29,617 nt of DNA from an uncultured Clostridia bacterium (GTDB taxonomy: Bacteria > Bacillota > Clostridia > Christensenellales > Aristaeellaceae), in assembly GCA_934630705.1 (NCBI GenBank), contig CAKTWP010000026.1:1-29617 (forward strand). The letters run 5' to 3'. This document shows, in pieces, positions 15,622 through 20,960 of the stretch. Every line of letters starts with the position of its first letter. Position 1 is the first letter of the stretch. Under the pieces are notes generated by a model. That model did no database searches, was not told where the DNA came from, and was given only the letters and a program-made list of their open reading frames with translations. Both the position numbers and the translations under genes were made by a program.

Positions 15622-16800
15622 TTACACGCCCAGGATGGTGATGCCGTCGATGTCCAGATCGAAGTAGGGAGCGGAGCGGAAATGGGATTCCTGGAATTCG
15701 CCGTTGGTAACCACTTCGGTTTCGGGCTGGAAGTCGCCCATGTCGTCCACGTCGGCCAGGTAGGTGGTCAGGGTTTCGCCCTTCACGGTAAAGGTGGCGG
15801 TGTCAAACACCTTCACGGAGCCGTCTTCCAGCTGCGCCTTCACTTCGGCCAGCTTTTCCACGGTGCCCTTGGCGGCCACGGTTTCGTTCACATCGGACAG
15901 TTCCACAGAGCCGGTAGCGATGGTGCCGGTCCAGTCGGTGGCGATTTCTTCGCCATTGGCCACGGCGTTGATGATGTATTCAAAGTAGGGAGCCCAGTTG
16001 ATGCGGGAGGAGACGATGAAGGTGTTGGGGCAGGCGGCCACGGTGCTGCCGTTGTAGGACACGTCCGGCACGCCGGCCACTTCGCAGGCAGTGGGAGCGC
16101 CCATGGAGTCCGCATGCTGGCTGATCAGCTTGCAGCCGCGTTCGATCAGCATCTGAGCGCCTTCCTTTTCCAGCGCTTCGTCATACCAGGAGCTGGTGAA
16201 GGTCACTTCCATGGTGACGGTGGGGCACACGGAGCGAGCGCCCAGGAAGAAGGAGGTGTAGCCGGACTTCACTTCGGCGTAGGGATAAGCGCCCACATAA
16301 CCGATCTTGGCTTCTTCAGCGGTGAATTTGCCTTCTTCGATCATTTCGTTCAGCTTCAGGCCAGCGGCCACGCCCGCCAGGAAACGGCCTTCATAGATGG
16401 TGGCGAAAGCGTTGTGATAGTTTTCCAGGCCTTCGGTATGGGCCTTGGTACCGGTGGCATGGCAGAACTGCACTTCGGGGAATTCCTTCGCCGCTTCGAT
16501 CATGAAGGATTCATGGCCAAAGCTGTCGGCGAAGATGATGTTGCAGCCTTCATCCGCCAGATCAGCGGCGGCGTCATAGCATTCCTGGCCTTCGGGGATA
16601 TTGGTGCGCAGCACGTATTCAACGCCCAGCTTTTCGCAGGCTTCCTTGGCGGCGGTGAGGAAGTTCAGGTCATAGGTGGAATTCTCATCATGCAGGAAGA
16701 TGAAGCCGATTTTCACCGCTTTTTCGGTGTCGGCAGCCAGGGCAGAGAAAGCAGTGAGGCACAGAACCAGGGACAGCACCAGCGCAACGAGCTTTTTCAT
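15622..16800 (-). CDS. BMP-family nucleoside ABC transporter, substrate-binding protein
   Basis: Extracytoplasmic receptor (392 residues) of the basic membrane protein family, which bind purine nucleosides or related compounds. The fold's first strand is VKIGFIFLHDENSTYDLNF; later family segments are FADSFGHESFM, EGRFLAGVAAG, KIGYVGAYPYAEV and KLISQHADS. The signal peptide is MKKLVALVLSLVLCLTAFSA, ending in ALA before A23. There is no true lipobox (LVLC is a poor match), although most family members are lipoproteins. Two ATGs (16806, 16800) are possible; the second has AGGAGG at 9 nt and is preferred. The gene starts 41 nt after xpt. Confidence 0.9.
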   Translation of the reverse strand: MKKLVALVLSLVLCLTAFSALAADTEKAVKIGFIFLHDENSTYDLNFLTAAKEACEKLGVEYVLRTNIPEGQECYDAAADLADEGCNIIFADSFGHESFMIEAAKEFPEVQFCHATGTKAHTEGLENYHNAFATIYEGRFLAGVAAGLKLNEMIEEGKFTAEEAKIGYVGAYPYAEVKSGYTSFFLGARSVCPTVTMEVTFTSSWYDEALEKEGAQMLIERGCKLISQHADSMGAPTACEVAGVPDVSYNGSTVAACPNTFIVSSRINWAPYFEYIINAVANGEEIATDWTGTIATGSVELSDVNETVAAKGTVEKLAEVKAQLEDGSVKVFDTATFTVKGETLTTYLADVDDMGDFQPETEVVTNGEFQESHFRSAPYFDLDIDGITILGV

Positions 16801-16841
16801 GGTCATTCTCCTCCTAAAATCCCAATGGTTTTTCTATTGGA

Positions 16842-17423
16842 TCAATCGTCGGCCAGCTGGATTTTGCCATCCTCAATGCCGGTCACGATTGCCAAAGACT
16901 TAAGATGAATCCCCTGGGCCCGCAGGGCTTTGCCGCCCTTCTGGAACCCTTTTTCCACCGCCACGCCAATGCCTACCACCTTCGCGCCCAGCTGGCTGCA
17001 AAGATCCGTCATGCCGTGTACGGCCTGGCCGTCGGCCAGAAAATCGTCGATGATCAGCACCCGGCTGCCCACCGGCACGTACCGCTTTTCCACCCGGATC
17101 ACCGTTTCCTTCTTATGGGTGAAGGAATATACCGGGGCCTGCGCCACATCGTCGGACTGCACTACCGTTTCGCCCTTCTTGGCGAACACCACCGGCAGAT
17201 CGCCCATTTCATGGGCCGCGGCCACCGCCAGGGCAATGCCGCTGGCTTCCACGGTGAGGATCATGGTGGGACGCTCGCAGGCAAATTCATCGGCAAACGC
17301 CTTGCCCATCTTGAACAGCAGCCCCGTATCAATCCGGTGGTTCAGGAACATATCCACCTTCACCACATTTTCCCCACGGGCCCGGCCAAAGGTTTCAATG
17401 GCCTGCTGCAATTCCTTCATCAC
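16842..17423 (-). CDS. xpt: Xanthine phosphoribosyltransferase
   Basis: Converts xanthine and PRPP to XMP in purine salvage; cytoplasmic. The 193-residue length matches the family. Visible are the N-terminal KVDMFLNHRIDTGLL segment, the substrate-side VEASGIALAVAAA, the flexible loop with VYSFTHKKE, and the PRPP-binding motif RVLIIDDFLADGQ (121-133). The start is either GTG at 17423 (AGGAGG 8 nt upstream) or ATG at 17420 (11 nt), and the product differs by one residue. It is the first gene of the operon that continues with the BMP nucleoside importer, so uptake and salvage are linked. No purine riboswitch fits in the short leader. Confidence 0.95.
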   Translation of the reverse strand: MMKELQQAIETFGRARGENVVKVDMFLNHRIDTGLLFKMGKAFADEFACERPTMILTVEASGIALAVAAAHEMGDLPVVFAKKGETVVQSDDVAQAPVYSFTHKKETVIRVEKRYVPVGSRVLIIDDFLADGQAVHGMTDLCSQLGAKVVGIGVAVEKGFQKGGKALRAQGIHLKSLAIVTGIEDGKIQLADD

Positions 17424-17470
17424 GTCAAGCGCCTCCTAAAAACACGAACATTTTTCTGAAAACCTTTCTC

Positions 17471-17499
17471 ATTGTACAGCATTTTTACAAAAAAAGCAA
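17471..17499 (-). promoter_or_regulatory. Promoter of the xpt-BMP operon
   Basis: On the minus strand the -35 TTGCTT (17494-17499), a 17-nt spacer and the -10 TACAAT (17471-17476) lie about 48 nt upstream of xpt. The -35 is poor, which is consistent with a need for an activator. Confidence 0.65.
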
Positions 17500-17519
17500 C
17501 CCTTTTTCCGCAAAAAAAT

Positions 17520-17545
17520 CGGTTTTTTTCGGTTTCTGTCGGTTT
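17520..17545. repeat. Three CGGTTT (AAACCG) direct repeats, 10-bp period
   Basis: CGGTTT occurs at 17520, 17530 and 17540, exactly one helical turn apart, about 21 nt upstream of the xpt -35 on the minus strand. On that strand each unit reads AAACCGA or nearly so, similar to the core of the Gram-positive PurR box (WWWCCGAAC). They could form an activator site for the purine operon. A role for the divergent SASP gene is also possible. Confidence 0.55.
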
Positions 17546-17620
17546 GAACAAAATGGCAGCGTATTTTTCTGCGGACGGGTCAAAATAGCAGTGACCTTGA
17601 AAAAGGAGGTGAACAGAGCA

Positions 17621-17842
17621 ATGAATCAGACCGGCAGCCAAAACGGCAATCAGCCCAACGTGCCCCAGGCCCGCGCCGCCCTGGACAACATGAAGTTTGA
17701 AATCGCCCGGGAGCTGGGCATCAACTTCAAGCAGGGCTACAACGGCGACCTGACCAGCCGCGAAAACGGCTATGTGGGCGGCTACATGGTGAAGCGCCTC
17801 ATCGAGCAGGCCGAAAAGCAGATGGCGGGCAAGCAGGGCTAA
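17621..17842 (+). CDS. Alpha/beta-type small acid-soluble spore protein 1
   Basis: A 73-residue protein that would coat and protect DNA in dormant spores and be degraded at germination. Family signatures are RAALDNMKFEIARELGI, containing the germination protease site (Glu-Ile), and GYNGDLTSRENGYVGGYMVK. A GTG at 17591 lies in frame, but the ATG at 17621 follows AAAGGAGGTG and is the real start. A weak sigma-G-like -10 (CAAAATA, 17581-17587) precedes it, but no convincing -35 was found. It is close to a second SASP gene, and the two share a 39-nt identical block (17669-17707 here). Confidence 0.93.
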   Translation: MNQTGSQNGNQPNVPQARAALDNMKFEIARELGINFKQGYNGDLTSRENGYVGGYMVKRLIEQAEKQMAGKQG

Positions 17843-17979
17843 AAGCAGCCGCAGCAGGCTTTTTCTTTCCTCAGGCAGGCAAGCAAGGGGGAAAGAAAGA
17901 ATCTGTGGATGGCCTTTCCCTGGCTTTACGTCAATCCAACCGGGAAACCTCAATAACAATGAAACAGGAGTGAATCGCT

Positions 17980-18210
17980 ATGTACAATTCCGGCAACAAC
18001 GCTTCTTCTTCCAACAATTCCAACCGTGCCAACGTTCCCGAAGCCCGCGCCGCCCTGGACAACATGAAGTTTGAAATCGCCAGCGAGCTGGGCATCAACC
18101 TCAAGCAGGGCTATAACGGCGATCTGCCTTCCCGTCAGGCCGGCTATATCGGCGGCTACATGGTCAAGCGCATGATTGAGCAGCAGGAACGCCAGATGAG
18201 CGGCAAGTAA
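17980..18210 (+). CDS. Alpha/beta-type small acid-soluble spore protein 2
   Basis: A 76-residue paralogue of the preceding gene with the same core: RAALDNMKFEIASELGI, then GYNGDLPSRQAGYIGGYMVK. The N-terminal tail is Ser/Asn-rich (NNASSSNNSNRAN), as is common in SASPs. AGGAG lies 9 nt before the ATG. The block 18043-18081 is identical to 17669-17707, which suggests recent duplication or gene conversion. A hairpin follows the gene. Expression in the forespore under sigma-G is expected from the family, but no clear promoter was identified. Confidence 0.94.
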   Translation: MYNSGNNASSSNNSNRANVPEARAALDNMKFEIASELGINLKQGYNGDLPSRQAGYIGGYMVKRMIEQQERQMSGK

Positions 18211-18236
18211 TCCGATCCAGAAAAGCAAGCGCCAGC

Positions 18237-18262
18237 AGGGCTGCCGTGTTTCCGGCAGCCCT
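18237..18262 (+). terminator. Hairpin after the second SASP gene
   Basis: A perfect 10-bp stem AGGGCTGCCG / CGGCAGCCCT with a 6-nt loop, 26 nt past the stop codon and 27 nt before the next start. No T-run follows (CGGCTTATT), so read-through into the next gene is possible. Confidence 0.6.
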
Positions 18263-18289
18263 CGGCTTATTATGAAGGAGGAATCAATC

Positions 18290-18724
18290 ATGATTCGGCA
18301 GGACACCATCCGTCTTTTGCGGGAATGCGATGCGGGGATTCAAATGGGCGTGCAGGCTATTGGCGATGCGCTGCCTCACGCCCGGAGCGAGAAGCTTAAA
18401 AAGCTGCTGGAAAATGGTCAGGCCGAAAACCAGCGCATGCAGCGGGAAACGGACGCGCTGCTGCGCCAGTATCAGGACGAGGGGAAAAGCCCCCCTGCAA
18501 TCGCGCAGGGCATGGCGGCCATGAAAACCAAGGTGACGCTGACCTTCCAGGAATCCGACGCAGCCATTGCCGATCTGATGACGGATGGATGCAACATGGG
18601 CGTGAAATCCCTGAGCAAGTATCTGAATCAGTACGCTGCGGCGGATGAAAAATCCAAAGCCCTTTGCAAAAAGCTCATCGCATTGGAGGGGGGACTGGCC
18701 GTGGCCCTGCGTGGTTTCCTGTAA
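18290..18724 (+). CDS. Small all-helical protein, DUF2383/ferritin-like (tentative)
   Basis: A 144-residue soluble protein that appears to be a helical bundle: long amphipathic helices at about 2-28, 30-62 and 68-98, and a C-terminal stretch including TDGCNMGVKSLSKYLNQY and ADEKSKALCKKLIALEGGLA. There is no signal peptide or membrane span. The pattern recalls small four-helix proteins of the DUF2383/ferritin-like group seen in Clostridia, but the family call is tentative and no metal-ligand set is obvious. The start at 18290 has AAGGAGG at 8 nt; an in-frame ATG at 18272 lies upstream of that site and is unlikely. It follows the SASP genes, so a spore or stress role is possible but unproven. 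Confidence 0.75.
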   Translation: MIRQDTIRLLRECDAGIQMGVQAIGDALPHARSEKLKKLLENGQAENQRMQRETDALLRQYQDEGKSPPAIAQGMAAMKTKVTLTFQESDAAIADLMTDGCNMGVKSLSKYLNQYAAADEKSKALCKKLIALEGGLAVALRGFL

Positions 18725-18833
18725 ATCCGCAGGGCACCCGCCGTCTCCGGCCAGGGCAGATCGGCTTCTTTCCTGGTGGGCATATGTTCACAAGGGGGAA
18801 CGCCGGATCATCCATCGCCTGCGTTGCCAGAAA

Positions 18834-18865
18834 CGCCCCGCGCCCGCAGGGCGTCGGCCGGGGCG
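18834..18865 (+). terminator. Compound GC-rich hairpin, possible terminator
   Basis: Outer stem CGCCCCG / CGGGGCG and inner stem CGCCC / GGGCG with a GCA loop and a 5-nt internal bulge. It lies 110 nt past the preceding stop codon and has no T-run. It may be a terminator or part of a dispersed GC-rich element. Confidence 0.4.
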
Positions 18866-18987
18866 GCAGCGTGCGCCGTTTGAAGGGCTTCGCACCCGCA
18901 GGGCTTTCGTCCCATCCGCCCAGAATACGCAGCAGCAAATCCGGTTTTTTCATGCAGCCGCTCATCGGTGTTTTCTTCTTTGCAGAT

Positions 18988-19005
18988 GTGTCGAATTACG
19001 TCGAA
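18988..19005 (+). promoter_or_regulatory. Two tandem 0A-box-like sites
   Basis: GTGTCGAA (18988-18995) matches the Spo0A box TTGTCGAA at 7 of 8 positions, and ACGTCGAA (18998-19005) at 6 of 8. They point the same way and are exactly 10 bp apart, the arrangement expected for two Spo0A domains side by side. They lie 30 nt upstream of a possible -35. Confidence 0.55.
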
Positions 19006-19035
19006 GTGTGTATAAATGCGTATTTTTTAAGCGAA

Positions 19036-19063
19036 TTGTATCTTTTTCTGTTTAAGCTATAGC
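19036..19063 (+). promoter_or_regulatory. Possible promoter of the Spo0A-domain gene
   Basis: TTGTAT (19036-19041), a 16-nt spacer and TATAGC (19058-19063). Both boxes are imperfect. The placement downstream of the 0A-like sites would suit an activated promoter. Confidence 0.4.
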
Positions 19064-19095
19064 ACAGATACGATCTTTTTCGGAGGTAGATACGC

Positions 19096-19434
19096 ATGAC
19101 AACCGTTGAGGAACACCTTTGGCACCTGGGCGTCGGCCATCGATTAAAAGGGTACAGAATGACCGTTCTTGCTGTCAATCTTGCGCTGGAGGATGAGACG
19201 CGTTTGCAATGCGCGCAAAATGAACTATACAAGCCCATCTCCGTGGAGCTGGGCTGCGATTTCCGCAGCGTGGAGCGGGATATTCGCACGGTGATCGATC
19301 ATGCCTGGCGCACCAATCCCGAATATCTTTCCCAGCTGGCCGGCTTCCCCCTCGCTTATCAGCCAACGGTGATTCAGTTTCTGGATATTCTGGTGGCGTA
19401 TTCTTTGCGGGAGCTGGATCGTTCTCCCGCCTGA
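19096..19434 (+). CDS. Stand-alone Spo0A C-terminal DNA-binding domain protein
   Basis: A 112-residue protein matching only the effector (DNA-binding) domain of Spo0A, the master regulator of sporulation. The order of conserved parts is the same: VEEHLWHLGVGHRLKGY at the N-terminus, LYKPISVELGCDFRSVER, the recognition helix SVERDIRTVIDHAW (Spo0A has the same VER..IR..I..AW pattern), and a final helical segment. The phosphoacceptor receiver domain is absent. The start is secure: GGAGG lies 9 nt before the ATG, with no upstream in-frame extension of note. It would bind DNA without phosphorylation control, perhaps competing with or supplementing full Spo0A. Two 0A-like boxes lie upstream, and SASP genes are close by. 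Confidence 0.85.
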   Translation: MTTVEEHLWHLGVGHRLKGYRMTVLAVNLALEDETRLQCAQNELYKPISVELGCDFRSVERDIRTVIDHAWRTNPEYLSQLAGFPLAYQPTVIQFLDILVAYSLRELDRSPA

Positions 19435-19471
19435 GAAACAGCCTGTTTCCCTTTCTGATTTCTGATTAATC

Positions 19472-19503
19472 CTCCCTGCCTGCGGCCATAATAAAACAGG
19501 GAG
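19472..19503 (+). terminator. Weak hairpin after the Spo0A-domain gene
   Basis: CTCCCTG (19472-19478) pairs with CAGGGAG (19497-19503) around an 18-nt loop. No T-run follows, so the call is weak. Confidence 0.3.
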
Positions 19504-19545
19504 CCCGTCTGAAAGGCTGGGCGCATGGCAAGGAGGAAACGAACC

Positions 19546-20571
19546 ATGGAGAAAATCAAGGTTGTTCAATATGGCTGCGGCAAGATGAGCCGGTATATCC
19601 TGCGCTATCTGCATGAGCACGGCGCGCAGATCGTGGGCGCCATTGATGTGGATCCTGCGGTGGTGGGCCAGGATGTGGGCGATTATGCGGGTCTTGGCCT
19701 GAAAACCGGCATCCGCATTGACAGCGATGCGGACAGGGTGCTGGACGAATGCAACGCGGATGTGGCCGTCGTCACCCTGTTCAGCTTCATCGGCGATATT
19801 TACGAGCAGGTGGAAAAATGCGTTGCCCGGGGCATCAACGTGATTACCACCTGCGAGGAAGCCATTTATCCCTGGACTACCGCTGCCGCCCAAATCAACC
19901 GGCTGGACGCACTGGCCAAGGAAACGGGCTGCACCATCACCGGCAGCGGCATGCAGGATATTTTCTGGATCAATATGGTGGCGCTGGTGGCAGGCGGCTG
20001 TCATCGGATCGAAAGAATCAAGGGCGCATACAGCTATAACGTGGACGAATACGGTTTGGCGCTGGCGAAAGCCCATGGCTGCGGCCTGACGCCGGAGGAA
20101 TTCGAGCGGCAGATCGCGCATCCGGCGGCCTTTGAGCCGTCCTATGCCTGGAATGCCAGCGAGGCGTTGTGCAGCAAGCTGGGGCTGACCATCCGCTCCA
20201 TTTCCCAGAAGCATGTGCCCTGCGTGATCGATCACGATATTTATTCCGAAACCCTGGGCCAGACCATCCCGGCGGGCCGGTGCATCGGCATGTCCGCTGT
20301 GGTCACCATCGAAACCCTGCAGGGAATCACCCTTGAGGAGGAGACCATCGGCAAGGTGTATGGCCCGGAGGACGGCGATCTGTGCGACTGGCAGATTACC
20401 GGCGAACCGGATACGGCGTTTCACGTAGTGAAGCCCGCCACGGTGGAGCATACCTGCGCCACCATCGTAAACCGTCTGCCCAGTCTGCTGGCTGCGCCCG
20501 CGGGCTATGTGACCGCCGATCAGCTGGCTCCGGCAGCCTATCTGGCCTATCCCATGGAATACTACTGCTGA
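19546..20571 (+). CDS. Diaminopentanoate dehydrogenase/dihydrodipicolinate reductase-like oxidoreductase
   Basis: An NAD(P)-dependent oxidoreductase of 341 residues. The N-terminal Rossmann fold shows the nucleotide loop VVQYGCGKMSRYIL, an acidic residue after the second strand (GAIDVDP), and VVTLFSFIGDIYEQVEKCV. The remainder resembles 2,4-diaminopentanoate dehydrogenase, with ITGSGMQDIFWINM and a C-terminal domain ending in AAPAGYVTADQL. That enzyme works in clostridial ornithine fermentation, but no ornithine aminomutase genes are present here, so the substrate is open. The frame is open from 19525, but the ATG at 19546 follows AAGGAGG and starts with the fold's first strand. It is followed by a strong terminator. 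Confidence 0.75.
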   Translation: MEKIKVVQYGCGKMSRYILRYLHEHGAQIVGAIDVDPAVVGQDVGDYAGLGLKTGIRIDSDADRVLDECNADVAVVTLFSFIGDIYEQVEKCVARGINVITTCEEAIYPWTTAAAQINRLDALAKETGCTITGSGMQDIFWINMVALVAGGCHRIERIKGAYSYNVDEYGLALAKAHGCGLTPEEFERQIAHPAAFEPSYAWNASEALCSKLGLTIRSISQKHVPCVIDHDIYSETLGQTIPAGRCIGMSAVVTIETLQGITLEEETIGKVYGPEDGDLCDWQITGEPDTAFHVVKPATVEHTCATIVNRLPSLLAAPAGYVTADQLAPAAYLAYPMEYYC

Positions 20572-20618
20572 AACGCTCCGTTCTATGAAAGGCGCTCCGT
20601 TCTGCGGCGAAGCGCTCT

Positions 20619-20648
20619 GGCTGTCGAAACCCTTTTCGACAGCCTTTT
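20619..20648 (+). terminator. Rho-independent terminator of the oxidoreductase gene
   Basis: Perfect 11-bp stem GGCTGTCGAAA / TTTCGACAGCC with a 4-nt loop, followed by TTTT and then CGTT. Confidence 0.9.
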
Positions 20649-20683
20649 CGTTGCAGATCAAAAAAACCAACCTGTAACAGCCT

Positions 20684-20739
20684 GCTGCGGAAATGGGTTT
20701 TCTTCGCTTTGCTTCGAAAAATCGCCCCGCCCGACCGGC
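20684..20739 (+). repeat. Dispersed 56-bp intergenic repeat, copy B
   Basis: Matches copy A (29-84) at 51 of 56 positions without gaps and in the same orientation. It lies 35 nt past the terminator of the preceding gene. Confidence 0.8.
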
Positions 20740-20960
20740 GCGGAAAGGCAGGATCGCGAGATACCATAGCAGGAGAATCGCCGTGTCGCGCAGAAAAAAT
20801 GGAGGGAATCAGGCGCGCCGGCAGGGCCGCCTATTTCCCGCATCCCGCTTGTGCAGGGGAAGCGCAGCCGTCATGCCCGCCGTTACAGGCCGAACGGCAT
20901 CCCGCTTGTGCGGAGGAAAACGGCTCCTGCTGAATTACGAAAGACTGGAGCAACAGAACA

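Larger units (their letters stand above)
18725..19095 (+). other. Non-coding region before the Spo0A-domain gene
   Basis: No convincing gene. The first half is GC-rich, with a strong compound hairpin (18834-18865) and three CCGCAGGGC motifs. The second half (from about 18940) is AT-rich and holds two 0A-box-like sites, a possible promoter and the ribosome binding site of the next gene. Open frames on both strands have repeat-like composition and no ribosome binding site. Confidence 0.65.
20572..20960. other. Non-coding region upstream of the UvrA-like gene
   Basis: Contains a terminator (20619-20648), copy B of the dispersed repeat (20684-20739), a direct 11-nt repeat CGCTCCGTTCT near 20574 and 20594, and a 15-nt direct repeat GCATCCCGCTTGTGC at 20840-20854 and 20897-20911. 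No gene and no clear promoter for the downstream gene was identified. Confidence 0.65.

Noticed and set aside
13921..16908. Long plus-strand open frame (995 codons) across the nucleoside importer genes
   Set aside because: It is antisense to three well-supported genes and has the unnatural composition typical of antisense frames in GC-rich DNA.
17424..17470. Purine riboswitch upstream of xpt
   Set aside because: The predicted leader is only about 40 nt and lacks the conserved purine aptamer core; no aptamer-like fold was seen.
17558..17587. Sigma-G promoter of the first SASP gene
   Set aside because: CAAAATA resembles a sigma-G -10, but no good -35 lies at the right distance, so it was not listed as a feature.
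18664..19062. Plus-strand open frames between the helical protein and the Spo0A-domain gene
   Set aside because: They overlap the end of the preceding gene, have no ribosome binding site, contain repeat-like Pro/Gly/Arg-rich text and run through hairpins and promoter sequence.
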